Part shown: positions 28,195-38,886 of the stretch, in pieces
Layout of the letters: the number at the start of each line of letters is the position of its first letter
Numbering within the stretch: the stretch's first letter is position 1
Source: Sideroxydans lithotrophicus ES-1
GTDB taxonomy: Bacteria; Pseudomonadota; Gammaproteobacteria; Burkholderiales; Gallionellaceae
DNA: 64,000 nt
Reading direction: 5' to 3'
Assembly (NCBI RefSeq): GCF_000025705.1
Contig: NC_013959.1
Location: 2,054,001-2,118,000 of the forward strand
Position numbers and translations under genes: made by a program
The notes under the pieces: model-generated
Database searches by the model: none
Told to the model about the DNA's origin: nothing
Seen by the model: the letters and a program-made list of their open reading frames with translations, nothing else

Positions 28195-29381
28195 TCATCC
28201 GCCTCCAGCGGCAACGCACGCACCATCAGCACACCGGGAATGGCGGCGACCTGCGCGATCAGGGTTTCAGGCAGCGCGGTATCGGTATCCACCAGGGTGT
28301 AGGCCATCTCGCCGCGCGACTTGTTCGTCATGTTATGGATATTGATGCTCGCTTTCGCCAGTGCAGTGGAAATCTGCCCCAGCATGTTCGGCACATTACT
28401 GTTGGCTATGGCCACGCGGAACGCCGATTCGCGCGACATGGAGACATTGGGGAAATTCACCGTGTTGGTGATATTGCCATGTTCCAGATATTCGCGCAGT
28501 TGCTCTGTCACCATCACCGCACAATTCTCTTCCGCTTCTTCGGTGGAAGCCCCCAGATGCGGCAATGCGATGATCCTGTCGTTGGACAGCGACTTGCTGC
28601 TGGGAAAATCGCACACATAGCAACGCAAATGTTTTTCTGTCAGGCCAGCGATGACTGCGTCCTCGCTGACAATGCCCTCGCGCGAAAAGTTCAGCAGCAC
28701 CGCCCCCTGTTTCATCGCGGCCACGCGCTTGTCGTCGATCAGGTTGCGCGTCGCATCCAGCAACGGCACATGCAGCGTGACGAAGTCGCTGTGCCTGAGC
28801 AACTCCTCGATACTATGCGCCTTCTTCACTTGCGAGGGCAGGCTCCACGCCGCATCCACCGTGATCTCCGGATCGTAACCGACCACCCTCATGCCGAGAC
28901 CGATTGCCGCATCCGCCACCAGTCGGCCGATCGCCCCCAAACCGACGATGCCCAGTGTGCGTCCCAGCAACTCGGTTCCGGCGTATTCTTTCTTCCCGTC
29001 CTCGACCTGCTTGCGCATGGTCGCATCGTCACCCATCAGTCCCGCAGTAAACCTCAACGCCGGCACAATATTGCGCGAGGCCAGCAGCATCCCGGTGATG
29101 ACCAGTTCCTTCACTGCATTGGCGTTCGCACCCGGCGCATTGAACACCGGCACGCCACGTGCACTCATCTTTTGCACCGGTACGTTGTTCGTCCCGGCCC
29201 CGGCGCGTGCGATCGCCACCACACTGGAAGGGATATCCATCTCCAGCATGTTGTGCGAGCGCACGAGGATCGCATCCGGCTGCGCGATCTTGTCTCCCAC
29301 CTGATAACGTTCCGCAGGGAGGCGCTTCAGCCCCGCCTGCGAGATCTTGTTCAGCGTGAGGACACGGAAAGTCTTAGCCAT
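28191..29381 (-). CDS. serA: D-3-phosphoglycerate dehydrogenase
   Basis: 396 aa. Substrate domain with [15 protein letters not shown] domain with [16 protein letters not shown] (about 135), catalytic His in [17 protein letters not shown] (about 275), and a C-terminal ACT domain (about 320-396). It starts serine synthesis from 3-phosphoglycerate. The ACT domain suggests serine feedback. It overlaps serC by 8 bp, so the first two serine enzymes are coupled. Confidence 0.95.
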   Translation of the reverse strand: MAKTFRVLTLNKISQAGLKRLPAERYQVGDKIAQPDAILVRSHNMLEMDIPSSVVAIARAGAGTNNVPVQKMSARGVPVFNAPGANANAVKELVITGMLLASRNIVPALRFTAGLMGDDATMRKQVEDGKKEYAGTELLGRTLGIVGLGAIGRLVADAAIGLGMRVVGYDPEITVDAAWSLPSQVKKAHSIEELLRHSDFVTLHVPLLDATRNLIDDKRVAAMKQGAVLLNFSREGIVSEDAVIAGLTEKHLRCYVCDFPSSKSLSNDRIIALPHLGASTEEAEENCAVMVTEQLREYLEHGNITNTVNFPNVSMSRESAFRVAIANSNVPNMLGQISTALAKASINIHNMTNKSRGEMAYTLVDTDTALPETLIAQVAAIPGVLMVRALPLEADE

Positions 29382-30456
29382 GCTTGCTGGCGAACTCGTT
29401 CATGAAGCCCACCAGAGCCTGCACACCCTCCAGCGGCATGGCGTTATAGATCGAGGCGCGCATGCCCCCGACCGAGCGGTGCCCTTTCAGCTGCAGCAAG
29501 CCGCGCGCATCCGCCTGTTTCAGGAAGTCGCCATCCAGATTGGCGTCTTTCAAGGTGAACGGCACGTTCATGCGCGAGCGGTCTGCCTTGTTCACCGGGC
29601 AGTTGTAGAAGCCGTTGCTCGCGTCGATGGCAGCATACAACAGATCGGCTTTGGCGATATTGGCGCGTTCCATCGCACCGATGCCGCCGTTCTTCTTCAG
29701 CCACTGGAACACCAGCCCTGCCATGTAGATGGCAAAGGTGGGCGGCGTGTTGTACATGGATTCGTTATCGGCATGCGTCTTGTAGTCCAGCATGGTCGGC
29801 AGGCGCGGATCGGCATGCCCGACCAGGTCTTCGCGCACGATCACCAGCGTCAAACCAGCCGGCCCGATGTTTTTCTGTGCGCCGGCATAGATCAGCCCGA
29901 ACTTCCATACGTCTACCGGACGCGACAGGATATTGGAAGACATGTCCGCCACCAGCGGCACATCGCCCGTATTTGGAATCCAGTTGAACTCGACTCCGCC
30001 GATGGTCTCGTTCGGCGTGTAGTGCACATAAGCCGCGTCCTTATCCAGCTTCCAGGTATCGAAGGCCGGCACATAGGTGCAGTTCCTGTCGGTGTTGCTC
30101 GCTGCCACGTTCACATTACAGAACTTCTTCGCCTCGCCGATGGCCTTCTTCGACCATTCGCCGGTGTTCGCATAATCGGCGGAAGATTTGCCGCGCAACA
30201 GGTTGAACGGGATCATCGAGAATTGCAGATGCGCCCCGCCTTGCAGGAACAGCACCTTGTAGTTGGCGGGAATGGCCATCAGCTCACGCAGGTCTGCCTC
30301 TGCCTGGGCATGGATGCCCATGTACTCCTTGCCGCGATGCGACATTTCCATCACCGACATGCCGCTGCCGTGCCAGTCGATGAGTTCCGCCTGTGCCTGC
30401 TGCAACACTTCCCTCGGCAACACCGCCGGTCCCGCGCTGAAGTTATAGATCGCCAT
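29374..30456 (-). CDS. serC: phosphoserine aminotransferase
   Basis: 360 aa. Starts [14 protein letters not shown] as family members do. The PLP lysine is in [15 protein letters not shown] near residue 195, and the C-terminus has [18 protein letters not shown]. It converts 3-phosphohydroxypyruvate to phosphoserine and also serves pyridoxal phosphate synthesis. It follows gyrA by 24 bp, an arrangement common in proteobacteria. Confidence 0.96.
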   Translation of the reverse strand: MAIYNFSAGPAVLPREVLQQAQAELIDWHGSGMSVMEMSHRGKEYMGIHAQAEADLRELMAIPANYKVLFLQGGAHLQFSMIPFNLLRGKSSADYANTGEWSKKAIGEAKKFCNVNVAASNTDRNCTYVPAFDTWKLDKDAAYVHYTPNETIGGVEFNWIPNTGDVPLVADMSSNILSRPVDVWKFGLIYAGAQKNIGPAGLTLVIVREDLVGHADPRLPTMLDYKTHADNESMYNTPPTFAIYMAGLVFQWLKKNGGIGAMERANIAKADLLYAAIDASNGFYNCPVNKADRSRMNVPFTLKDANLDGDFLKQADARGLLQLKGHRSVGGMRASIYNAMPLEGVQALVGFMNEFASKHG

Positions 30457-30480
30457 GCCGTTTTCTCCTAGCTCAGTTGT

Positions 30481-33030
30481 TTACTCAGATTCTTCTTCCG
30501 TCTCGGCAATGCGGCTCAATCCGGCCAATTTTTCGCCTTCACCCACATTCATCAAGGTCACCCCCTGGGTCGCTCGGCCCATCTCGCGGATCTCGTTGAC
30601 GCGGGTACGGATCAGCACGCCGCTGGTGCCGATCAGCATGATCTCGTCTTCAGGCTTGACCAGCGTCGCAGCAACCACCTTGCCGTTGCGCTCGGAAGTC
30701 TGGATCGCGATCATGCCCTGCGTGCCGCGGCCATGGCGGGTGTATTCCGAGATCGGCGTGCGTTTACCGTAACCGTTCTCGGTCGCCGTCAGCACCGACT
30801 GCTCTTCATTCTCGGCCACCAGCAAGGCGATGACCTTGCCGCCCTTGGCCAGATTCATGCCGCGCACACCCCGTGCCGTACGGCCCATGCCGCGCACATC
30901 GTCCTCGTCGAAACGCACTGCCCTGCCTTCATCCGAGAACAGCATCACGTCGTGCTTGCCGTCGGTGATCGCCACGCCGATGAGGAAGTCGCCCTCGTCC
31001 AGGCTGATGGCGATGATGCCGGCCTTGCGCGGATTGGCGAAGTCGGACAGCGGTGTCTTCTTCACCGTACCCTCGCTGGTCGCAAAGAAGATGAACTGAT
31101 CCTCGGCGAACTGCTTCACCGGCAGGATGGCGTTGATCTTCTCCCCCGCCTCCAGCGGCAACAGGTTCACGATAGGCTTGCCGCGCGAGATGCGGGTGCC
31201 TTGCGGCACGTCATAGACCTTGAGCCAGTACACACGACCGCGATTGGAGAAACACAGGATGTAGTCGTGCGTGTTGGCGATGAACAGGTTGTCGATGAAA
31301 TCGTCTTCCTTGGTCGCGGTGGCCTGCTTGCCGCGCCCGCCGCGCTTCTGCGCGCGGTACTCGTCCAGCTTCTGCGCCTTCATGTAACCGCCATGGGACA
31401 TGGTGACCACCACGTCTTCCGGCGCGATCAGGTCTTCCATGCTCATGTCTTGCGTATGCGTGACGATCTCGCTGCGGCGCTTGTCGCCGAACTGCGAGCG
31501 GATGGTGATCAGCTCGTCGCCGATGATCTGGGTCACGCGCGCCGGTTTGGCCAGGATGTCCAGCAGGTCGGTGATCTTGTCCATCACTTCGCGGTATTCG
31601 CCGACGATCTTGTCCTGCTCCAGCCCGGTCAGGCGCTGCAAACGCAGTTCGAGGATAGCTTGCGCCTGCGCATCGGAAAGGAAATAACCGGTTCCTTTCA
31701 CCAGACCGAACTCGGGGGCCAGCCCTTCCGGACGCGACGCCTCGTCGACGCGGGACAGCATGTCTTCCACCAGAGATGAGCGCCAGCCGCGCGCCATCAG
31801 TTCACGCTTGGCATCCGGCGGCGTCGGCGCCGCCTTGATCAGCGCAATGATCTCGTCCACGTTGGACAGCGCCACGGCCAGACCTTCCAGGATGTGGCCG
31901 CGTTCGCGCGCCTTGCGCAGTTCGAATATGGTGCGGCGAGTGACGACTTCGCGGCGGTGGCGCAGGAATGCCTCGATGACATCCTTCAGGTTGCACAGCT
32001 TGGGCTGGCCGTCGACGATCGCGACCATGTTGATGCCGAAGCTGTCCTGCATCTGGGTATCTTTGTACAGCTGATTCAGGATCACGTCGGCGTTCTCGCC
32101 GCGCTTCAGCTCGATCACCGCACGCATGCCGGACTTGTCCGACTCGTCACGGATCTCGGAGACGCCTTCGATGCGCTTCTCGCGCACCATCTCGCCGATC
32201 TTCATCAGCAGGTTGGCCTTGTTCACCTGATACGGCAGTTCGTCGATGATGATGGCCTGGCGATCACCCTTGCCGATGTCCTCGAAGTGGGTGCGGGCAC
32301 GCATCACCACGCGGCCGCGGCCGGTGCGGTAACCTTCCTTCACCCCGGCCAGGCCGTAAATGAAGCCAGCAGTCGGAAAGTCCGGTGCGGGCACCAGCTC
32401 GATCAGCTGTTCGATATCCATGTCCGGATTCTTCAGCAGCGCCAGACAGGCATCCACCACCTCGGTCATGTTGTGCGGCGGGATGTTGGTCGCCATACCC
32501 ACGGCGATACCGGAGGAACCGTTCACCAGCAGATTGGGAAAACGCGCCGGGAACACCAGCGGCTCGTGCTCGGAACCGTCGTAGTTCGGCCCGAAATCCA
32601 CCGTTTCCTTGTCCAGGTCGGCCAGCAGCTCGTGCGCGATCTTGGCCATGCGGATCTCGGTATAACGCATCGCCGCCGCATTGTCGCCGTCCACCGAGCC
32701 GAAGTTGCCCTGGCCGTCCACCAGCGTGTAGCGCAACGAGAAATCCTGCGCCATGCGCACGATGGTGTCGTACACCGCGGTATCGCCGTGGGGGTGGTAC
32801 TTACCGATCACATCACCGACGATACGCGCCGATTTCTTGTAGGCGCGGTTCCAGTCGTTGGAGAGCTCGTGCATCGCAAACAATACGCGCCGGTGTACCG
32901 GCTTCAGGCCATCGCGCACATCCGGTAAAGCACGTCCTACGATCACGCTCATCGCATAGTCCAGGTAGGACTTGCGCATCTCTTCTTCAAGGCTGACGGG
33001 GAGGGTTTCTTTGGCGAATTGTTGTTCCAT
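30481..33030 (-). CDS. gyrA: DNA gyrase subunit A
   Basis: 849 aa from the ATG at 33030 ([18 protein letters not shown]), with AGG 6 bp before it; the open frame continues upstream but that part is not family sequence. The breakage-reunion domain has [19 protein letters not shown] with Thr at the position of E. coli Ser83, natural in many species, and the catalytic Tyr in [10 protein letters not shown]. The GyrA box QKRGGRGK (about 555) and a C-terminal beta-pinwheel (about 530-830) that wraps DNA identify gyrase rather than topoisomerase IV. Confidence 0.96.
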   Translation of the reverse strand: MEQQFAKETLPVSLEEEMRKSYLDYAMSVIVGRALPDVRDGLKPVHRRVLFAMHELSNDWNRAYKKSARIVGDVIGKYHPHGDTAVYDTIVRMAQDFSLRYTLVDGQGNFGSVDGDNAAAMRYTEIRMAKIAHELLADLDKETVDFGPNYDGSEHEPLVFPARFPNLLVNGSSGIAVGMATNIPPHNMTEVVDACLALLKNPDMDIEQLIELVPAPDFPTAGFIYGLAGVKEGYRTGRGRVVMRARTHFEDIGKGDRQAIIIDELPYQVNKANLLMKIGEMVREKRIEGVSEIRDESDKSGMRAVIELKRGENADVILNQLYKDTQMQDSFGINMVAIVDGQPKLCNLKDVIEAFLRHRREVVTRRTIFELRKARERGHILEGLAVALSNVDEIIALIKAAPTPPDAKRELMARGWRSSLVEDMLSRVDEASRPEGLAPEFGLVKGTGYFLSDAQAQAILELRLQRLTGLEQDKIVGEYREVMDKITDLLDILAKPARVTQIIGDELITIRSQFGDKRRSEIVTHTQDMSMEDLIAPEDVVVTMSHGGYMKAQKLDEYRAQKRGGRGKQATATKEDDFIDNLFIANTHDYILCFSNRGRVYWLKVYDVPQGTRISRGKPIVNLLPLEAGEKINAILPVKQFAEDQFIFFATSEGTVKKTPLSDFANPRKAGIIAISLDEGDFLIGVAITDGKHDVMLFSDEGRAVRFDEDDVRGMGRTARGVRGMNLAKGGKVIALLVAENEEQSVLTATENGYGKRTPISEYTRHGRGTQGMIAIQTSERNGKVVAATLVKPEDEIMLIGTSGVLIRTRVNEIREMGRATQGVTLMNVGEGEKLAGLSRIAETEEESE

Positions 33031-33274
33031 GAGCGACCTAATTGAATGAGACATAACGGCAAAAAAACGAAGTCCGCATTCTAACACAGCAGCCCTGACA
33101 CGGTGCGGCGGAGCCGACGGTGCGGGAAGGGCTGCCGGCGGTCGCTCCCGCAATCGGCTGCCGAAGCGGTAACGACTCGTCCCTCCGCCCACTTCCCGTC
33201 GGACCGCCTTGTTTGTTTGGCTATTGGCGGGGAGTTTTGTTAAAGTCGCCCCACATTCAAACGAGGCCAAAACC

Positions 33275-33970
33275 ATGTCCAACGCCGACCCCATCGAATT
33301 GGAAAAATTCTCCCAACTCGCCCACAAGTGGTGGGACCCGAACAGCGAATTCAAGCCGCTGCATGAAATCAACCCGCTGCGTCTGGACTATATCGATCGT
33401 ATTGCAGGGCTATCGGGCAAGACCGTGCTGGACGTTGGGTGCGGCGGGGGTATTCTGGCTGAAAGCATGGCCGGAACGGGGGCTACCGTCACCGGCATCG
33501 ACCTGGCCGACAAATCGCTGCAGGTCGCCAGGTTACACCTGCTGGAAAGCGGCAACAAAGTTGAATATCGCAAGGTGGCAGTGGAAGTACTGGCAGCAGA
33601 AACCCCGGCACATTACGACGTGGTGACCTGCATGGAGATGCTGGAACATGTCCCAGACCCTGCAGCCGTGGTCGCCGCCTGTGCCCAGCTGGTGAAACCC
33701 GGCGGCCACGTATTTTTTTCCACGCTCAACCGCAATCCAAAATCCTACCTGTTCGCCATCCTCGGCGCGGAATATGTGCTCAACCTGCTGCCACGCGGCA
33801 CCCATGATTTCGCCAAATTCATCAAGCCGTCGGAATTGGCACAATGGTGCCGCAATGCCGGCCTGAACGTCTCCGACATCACCGGCATGAGCTACAACCC
33901 GTTGAATAAAAGCTATTCGCTCGGTCGCGACACCGGCGTCAATTACCTGATGGCTTGCCAACGTGGTTGA
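33275..33970 (+). CDS. ubiG: bifunctional ubiquinone O-methyltransferase UbiG
   Basis: 231 aa from the ATG at 33275 ([20 protein letters not shown]). SAM-binding motif [16 protein letters not shown] near residue 50, [11 protein letters not shown] near 115, and the UbiG-typical [13 protein letters not shown] and [11 protein letters not shown]. It performs both O-methylations in ubiquinone synthesis. It is divergent from gyrA (about 245 bp gap, nothing else seen there) and overlaps gph by 8 bp. Confidence 0.95.
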   Translation: MSNADPIELEKFSQLAHKWWDPNSEFKPLHEINPLRLDYIDRIAGLSGKTVLDVGCGGGILAESMAGTGATVTGIDLADKSLQVARLHLLESGNKVEYRKVAVEVLAAETPAHYDVVTCMEMLEHVPDPAAVVAACAQLVKPGGHVFFSTLNRNPKSYLFAILGAEYVLNLLPRGTHDFAKFIKPSELAQWCRNAGLNVSDITGMSYNPLNKSYSLGRDTGVNYLMACQRG

Positions 33971-34616
33971 AGCCGTCCTCTTCGATCTCGACGGCACGTT
34001 TGCCGATACTGCGCCCGACCTGGGTGCGGCAGTCAACCATGTGCGCGCACTGCACGACCTTCCACCACTGCCCATAGAGGCCATCCGCCCCCAGGCTTCG
34101 CACGGTTCGCGCGGCCTGCTGAAGCTGGGCATGGGCGTGGAACCGGGTACACAGAATTACGACGAGGCGCGCGATGCGTTCTTGCAACATTACGAGGCCC
34201 ATATTTGCGATCGCACCAAGTTATTCCCCGGCATGGCTGCACTGATCGCCGAGCTGGAACGGCACGAGTTGCCCTGGGGCATCGTCACCAACAAACCGCA
34301 TCGCTACACCGTACCGCTGATGGAGAAACTCGGCTACGCCAAGCGCGCGGCCTGTCTGGTCAGCGGCGATACCTGCGCACGCTCCAAACCCCACCCGATG
34401 CCGTTATTGCATGCCGCCGAACTGATGGGCGTCTCTCCCGAGAGCTGCCTTTATCTGGGCGATGACTTGCGCGACATGGAAGCTGCGCAGGCCGCAGGCA
34501 TGATGGGCATCATCGCGGCATATGGCTATATCGATCCTGCGGCCGATTTGGCCACCTGGCCAGCCGCCGCCAGAGTGCCGACCCCGTTCGCATTGCTGCG
34601 TTACATCCAGAGCTGA
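33963..34616 (+). CDS. gph: phosphoglycolate phosphatase (HAD superfamily)
   Basis: 217 aa from a GTG at 33963 that overlaps the ubiG stop. HAD motif [16 protein letters not shown] (Phe where Leu is common), motif II IVTNKP near 100, motif III Lys in SKPHPMPLL, and motif [14 protein letters not shown]. The ubiG-gph pair is common in betaproteobacteria. It most likely removes 2-phosphoglycolate formed by Rubisco or DNA repair; close relatives dephosphorylate other small phosphates. Confidence 0.88.
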   Translation: MVEAVLFDLDGTFADTAPDLGAAVNHVRALHDLPPLPIEAIRPQASHGSRGLLKLGMGVEPGTQNYDEARDAFLQHYEAHICDRTKLFPGMAALIAELERHELPWGIVTNKPHRYTVPLMEKLGYAKRAACLVSGDTCARSKPHPMPLLHAAELMGVSPESCLYLGDDLRDMEAAQAAGMMGIIAAYGYIDPAADLATWPAAARVPTPFALLRYIQS

Positions 34617-34662
34617 ACAGCGGTATGATGCCCGCCATAATGAGAATGTTGGGCGGAGGAGA

Positions 34663-36039
34663 ATGAACGAAGGACGCAGCGGGGAGGAAATCCCCACCAA
34701 TCCGACGCAGGACAGCATCCAGGAGATTTTGCACAAGGTCATCATCGCGCACCAACAGGCGCTGTCCTTGCTGCAACAGACCGAGGCGGCATATGGCCGC
34801 CTGGTTCCGCACCAACTGCTCAATCTGCTCGAAGCCAAAAGCATCGTGGATGTGAAGCTCGGCGACCAGGTTGAGCGCAAGATGACCATCATGTTCTCGG
34901 ATATACGAGACTTCACTCCGCTGTCGGAGTCGATGACGCCCAGCGAGAATTTCGAATTCATCAACTCCTACCTCAGCCAGATGGAGCCGGTCATCAGCCG
35001 CCATCGCGGCATCATCGACAAGTACATCGGCGACACCATCATGGCGCTGTTCGAACATGGTGCGGACGATGCCGTAAGCGGCGCTATCGCGATGCTGGAA
35101 CGTCTGGCTTATTACAATGCCGGGCGCGAACGCGCCGGCTATGCGCCGGTCAACATCGGCATCGGCCTCAACACCGGCGTGGTGATGATCGGCACGGTGG
35201 GCGGCATCAACCGCATGGACAGCACGGTGATCGGGGATGCGGTGAACCTGACCGCTCGCCTGGAAGAAGCCACCAAGACCTACCATGCGCCGCTGATCAT
35301 CAGCCAGAACACCCTGTACGATCTGGCTGATCCAAAGAAATACGACATCCGCTTCCTCGACCGCATCCGCGTGAAGGGAAAATCTCAGCCGCTTTCCATC
35401 TACGAGATATTCGACAACGACCCCGAAGAGCTGCGCAACAGCAAACGCGACACTCTGGCGATGTTTGAAAAGGCAGTCGCCTATTACCACCTGAAAGACG
35501 TCGCCAAATCCATTCCCTTGCTCAAACAGTGCATCGATATCTCACCCAACGATTACCCTGCGCTCATCTACCTGGAACGCTGTTATGAATTTCAGGCCAC
35601 CGGACAGCACTTCGGCACGGGCGAATTGCAGAACGGCCTGATGTGGAAAGAGGAACACACCGGATTGGCCAAAGTCGACGATGCGCACCGCTTGCTGATG
35701 GAACGCATCAACATCCTCACCGCGCGGATAGACCAGAACGAATGCGGCGATTTTGCCGACATCTTCCCCTTCCTCACCCAGCATGCCCAGCATCTGTTCC
35801 CCATCGAAGAAAAACTGATGCGGGAACACAATTATCCCTTTGCGGAAGGCCATGCCCAGGAACACAAACGCTTCATCGAAAACTTTACCGAGCTGGAAAA
35901 GAAGGCCGGCAACCATATGGAAGACCCTCGCTACCTTGCCTTCCGCACTGAACTGCTATTGCTCGACTGGTTTGCCTCGCACGCCACCAAGGCCGATCGC
36001 CACTTCGCCCGCTCGCTGCTGACTAACAAGCCGAAGTAA
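34663..36039 (+). CDS. class III nucleotide cyclase fused to a C-terminal hemerythrin domain
   Basis: 458 aa from the ATG at 34663, with GGAGGAG just upstream. Residues 1-60 form a helical lead-in. The cyclase domain (about 65-240) has IMFSDIRDFTPLSE and DKYIGDTIMALF with metal-binding aspartates, and STVIGDAVNLTARLEE with the transition-state Asn/Arg. A helical linker with a TPR-like stretch (about 260-310) leads to hemerythrin (about 335-450), where all iron ligands are present: DDAH, QHLFPIEE, HAQEH and HATKAD. No membrane helix. It should couple oxygen, NO or redox state at a di-iron site to cyclic nucleotide synthesis (inference from domains). Confidence 0.88.
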   Translation: MNEGRSGEEIPTNPTQDSIQEILHKVIIAHQQALSLLQQTEAAYGRLVPHQLLNLLEAKSIVDVKLGDQVERKMTIMFSDIRDFTPLSESMTPSENFEFINSYLSQMEPVISRHRGIIDKYIGDTIMALFEHGADDAVSGAIAMLERLAYYNAGRERAGYAPVNIGIGLNTGVVMIGTVGGINRMDSTVIGDAVNLTARLEEATKTYHAPLIISQNTLYDLADPKKYDIRFLDRIRVKGKSQPLSIYEIFDNDPEELRNSKRDTLAMFEKAVAYYHLKDVAKSIPLLKQCIDISPNDYPALIYLERCYEFQATGQHFGTGELQNGLMWKEEHTGLAKVDDAHRLLMERINILTARIDQNECGDFADIFPFLTQHAQHLFPIEEKLMREHNYPFAEGHAQEHKRFIENFTELEKKAGNHMEDPRYLAFRTELLLLDWFASHATKADRHFARSLLTNKPK

Positions 36040-36051
36040 TGCTGTTATAAT
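36023..36051 (+). promoter_or_regulatory. promoter for tmRNA
   Basis: -10 TATAAT at 36046-36051 and -35 CTAACA (4/6) at 36023-36028 with a 17-bp spacer. It overlaps the 3' end of the cyclase-hemerythrin gene and ends 25 bp before the mature tmRNA 5' end. Confidence 0.6.
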
Positions 36052-36076
36052 GTTCCCGCTAGTAGCAAACTGAACC

Positions 36077-36444
36077 GGGGGCGACCTGGCTTCGACGTGG
36101 GTTACAAAGCAGCGTAGGGCATACCGAGGACCCGCCACCTCGTAAATCAGCTGGAAAACCAATAGTCGCAAACGACGAAAAGTACGCTCTAGCCGCCTAA
36201 GGCTGGACCTCACACCCTGCTGTCCGTGGAGGGGCTCGATACCGCAAGGTTGAGATGAGTGAGGTCATTTACACGGAATCGTGTCGTGCAGGGTTACTTT
36301 GCACGAAGCTAAAATCAAGGTGACTCGTCCTGTAGCAGCCTGTCGGTTGGCGTCTGCAGGATAAAATCAAATAACCAGACTAAGTATGTAGAACTGCCTG
36401 TAGAGGGCTTGCGGACGCGGGTTCAATTCCCGCCGCCTCCACCA
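36077..36444 (+). ncRNA. ssrA: transfer-messenger RNA (tmRNA)
   Basis: 368 nt. The 5' end GGGGGCG pairs with CGCCTCC before the encoded ACCA at the 3' end, forming the tRNA-like acceptor stem, and GCGGGTTCAATTCCCGC is the T arm. The typical 5' sequence GACCTGGCTTCGACG is present. The tag reading frame at 36168-36200 encodes ANDEKYALAA and a TAA stop. tmRNA with SmpB rescues stalled ribosomes and marks the product for proteolysis. Confidence 0.97.
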
Positions 36445-36464
36445 ACAATACCCCAATGGGGTCC

Positions 36465-36492
36465 AACGCCGTCCGAGTGACGGCGTTTTTAT
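36465..36492 (+). terminator. intrinsic terminator of ssrA
   Basis: A 9-bp stem AACGCCGTC/GACGGCGTT (36465-36473 and 36479-36487) with a 5-nt loop, followed by a T run. Confidence 0.88.
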
Positions 36493-36634
36493 TGGCTTTG
36501 TGACATATTCGTTTTGTATTGTCTGATTACAGTTCTACAATTGAAGGACGGCAAGAAGTCAGGCGTGCCGTGTATTTTCTATTGATGAAGGGCCGGATCC
36601 CATACAGGCTCAAGTTGGAGGAAGGAACTGCAAA

Positions 36635-36838
36635 ATGAATTTCGAATATCTGATCATACCGGGGGTTGTCATCGTTGGCCTTGGCGGAGGTTTATTCCTG
36701 ATCAAGGAATCGAGGAAGTACAGGTTGCGTCGCGACAAGGCCAAGGCTATCCAACTCCATCAGGAACTGAGCTCGCTAAGGAAGGCAATGGAAGAGGCCG
36801 ATGACGGGCTCCTTTCTGCTCAAGCTGATATTCCATAA
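36635..36838 (+). CDS. small hypothetical membrane-anchored protein
   Basis: 67 aa with GGAGGAAGG about 10 bp before the ATG. One N-terminal hydrophobic helix (LIIPGVVIVGLGGGLFLI), then a positively charged stretch (RKYRLRRDKAKA) and a helical, acidic C-terminal half (LHQELSSLRKAMEEADDG). The positive-inside rule puts the C-terminal part in the cytoplasm. I do not recognise the family. No operon partner is evident; the next gene starts 236 bp later. Confidence 0.65.
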   Translation: MNFEYLIIPGVVIVGLGGGLFLIKESRKYRLRRDKAKAIQLHQELSSLRKAMEEADDGLLSAQADIP

Positions 36839-37073
36839 AAGAATGATGTAATTCAATAATATTCATCAATCTTCATTTTTTTTGCAAAATCGATGACGCA
36901 AGGATTATGAAGCAACGATATCGCTGATTCCGAGTGCAATTTAATGCTTCCCATCACATCGACGCCGGGCATTTTTCGATTGCCCACAGAATTGGTACAC
37001 AACCTGAATATGGTTGATTGAACCCACCGCCCGATACCGGTATAGTCCGCCAAACCTCGATCAAGGTACGAAT

Positions 37074-38852
37074 ATGGCAGCTCAAGAAGTCGCAGAACAC
37101 AAGCTGAAACTTGCCGAAGTGCTGGGCATGCTGGTCGCGGACGGCATGGTCGGCAAAGCCGAAGCTGATGCGCTCATCGCCGAACGCCGCCTCCATCGAC
37201 AAGACTCGCATCCGCTGGTGGTCATCGCGGAGAAGCGCTGGAAGTCGCTAGTTTCCCCTTTCCGCATCCTGACGCTGGAACCACTGACCGAATGGCTGGC
37301 AAAGCATGTCGGCATGGAATATTTCCATATCGACCCGCTGAAGATCGATTTCACCGATCTGACCGATCTGATGTCGATCGAATACGCGAACCGTTTTGCC
37401 ATCATGCCGCTGCGTATCGACGGTGGCGATCTTGTCGTTGCCACCTCCGAGCCATTCCTGCGCGCATGGGAAGAGACGCTCAAGCACACCTCGCGCAAGC
37501 GTATCCGCCGTGTCATTTCTTCCCCAACCGATATCAATCGCTATCTGGTCGAGTTCTACAATCTGGCACGCTCGGTAAAGAGCGCGACCAAGGCCTCCAC
37601 CGGCTCCTCAAGCCCTGCTTCATTCGAGCAACTGGTGGAACTGGGCAAGACCAACAAACAGTTCGACGCCAATGACCAGCACATCGTCCACATCGTGGAC
37701 TGGCTGTGGCAATACGCTTTCGATCAGCGCGCATCGGATATCCATATCGAACCGCGCCGCGAGGTCGGCATCGTGCGTTTCCGTATCGACGGCGTGCTGC
37801 ACCAGGTGCATCAACTGCCGATGTCGGTGGTCAACGCGATGACCAGCCGCATCAAGTTGCTGGGACGCATGGACTTGATGGAGAAGCGCCGCCCGCAGGA
37901 TGGCCGCATCAAGACGCGAACCGAGGACGGCCAGGAGATCGAGCTGCGCCTTTCCACCCTGCCCACCGCTTTCGGCGAAAAGCTGGTGATGCGCGTGTTC
38001 GATCCTGAAGTGCTGCTGCGCGACTTTTCTGAGCTCGGTTTTTCCGAAGACGATCGCGCGCGCTGGCAATTGATGACCTCGCAGCCCAACGGCATCATCC
38101 TCGTCACCGGCCCTACCGGCTCAGGCAAGACCACCACGTTATATTCGACGCTCAAACATCTGGCGACCCCGGAAGTAAACGTCTGCACGCTGGAAGACCC
38201 CATCGAAATGGTGGAGCCGGCATTCAACCAGATGCAGATACAGCAGGGGCTGGACCTGACTTTTGCCGAGGGCGTGCGTGCGCTGATGCGGCAAGATCCG
38301 GACATCATCATGGTAGGCGAGATACGCGACCTGGAGACCGCCGAAATGGCGATCCAAGCTGCGCTGACCGGTCACCTGGTGCTCTCCACCTTGCACACCA
38401 ACGATGCGCCTTCCGCCATCACCCGCCTGCTCGACCTCGGGGTGCCGTACTATATGATCAATGCCACATTGCTAGGCATCATGGCGCAACGCCTGGTGCG
38501 CACGCTGTGCCCGCATTGCAAGAAACCGATCCCCATGCCGGAAAGCGATAACGATGTGTGGGATCATCTGGTCGCCCCCTGGAAAGCCGCACGTCCAGCC
38601 CAGTTGCAGACTCCGCAAGGTTGCCTGGAATGCCGCAAGACCGGTTATTCCGGCCGCGTCGGCATCTACGAGATATTGCTGATGTCGCCGGCACTGCGCA
38701 AGATCATCAGCCCCGACACGGACATCACGGCATTGCGCGACCAGGCAAACCGCGAAGGCATGAAGCCGCTGCGCATCTCTGGCGCGCAAAAGGTGGCAGC
38801 CGGACTCACCACCCTGGAAGAAGTGCTCAAGACCGCCCCGCCTGCCGACTGA
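37074..38852 (+). CDS. GspE/PilB-family secretion ATPase
   Basis: 592 aa from the ATG at 37074 (MAAQEVAEHKLKLAEVLGML), with AAGG upstream. An N-terminal T2SSE/MshEN-like domain (about 1-190) precedes the motor domain: GPTGSGKTTT Walker A near 350, DPDIIMVGEIRDLETAEMA (Walker B and Asp box), HLVLSTLHTND His box, and the zinc module CPHCKK/CLECRKTGYSGR. It is a hexameric cytoplasmic ATPase of type II secretion or type IV pilus assembly. It is not beside gsp or pilBCD genes, so which machine it drives is open; the pil genes at 47-55 kb are one candidate system. Confidence 0.9.
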   Translation: MAAQEVAEHKLKLAEVLGMLVADGMVGKAEADALIAERRLHRQDSHPLVVIAEKRWKSLVSPFRILTLEPLTEWLAKHVGMEYFHIDPLKIDFTDLTDLMSIEYANRFAIMPLRIDGGDLVVATSEPFLRAWEETLKHTSRKRIRRVISSPTDINRYLVEFYNLARSVKSATKASTGSSSPASFEQLVELGKTNKQFDANDQHIVHIVDWLWQYAFDQRASDIHIEPRREVGIVRFRIDGVLHQVHQLPMSVVNAMTSRIKLLGRMDLMEKRRPQDGRIKTRTEDGQEIELRLSTLPTAFGEKLVMRVFDPEVLLRDFSELGFSEDDRARWQLMTSQPNGIILVTGPTGSGKTTTLYSTLKHLATPEVNVCTLEDPIEMVEPAFNQMQIQQGLDLTFAEGVRALMRQDPDIIMVGEIRDLETAEMAIQAALTGHLVLSTLHTNDAPSAITRLLDLGVPYYMINATLLGIMAQRLVRTLCPHCKKPIPMPESDNDVWDHLVAPWKAARPAQLQTPQGCLECRKTGYSGRVGIYEILLMSPALRKIISPDTDITALRDQANREGMKPLRISGAQKVAAGLTTLEEVLKTAPPAD

Positions 38853-38886
38853 TCAATACCCATTCATCAAACCCAAAGGAACATCC

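Noticed and set aside
26674-28302. 542-aa open frame on the plus strand
   Set aside because: Antisense to hisC and pheA; no recognisable domain.
33031-33372. N-terminal extension of the gyrA frame
   Set aside because: Sequence upstream of MEQQFAKET does not resemble gyrase and runs into divergent ubiG.
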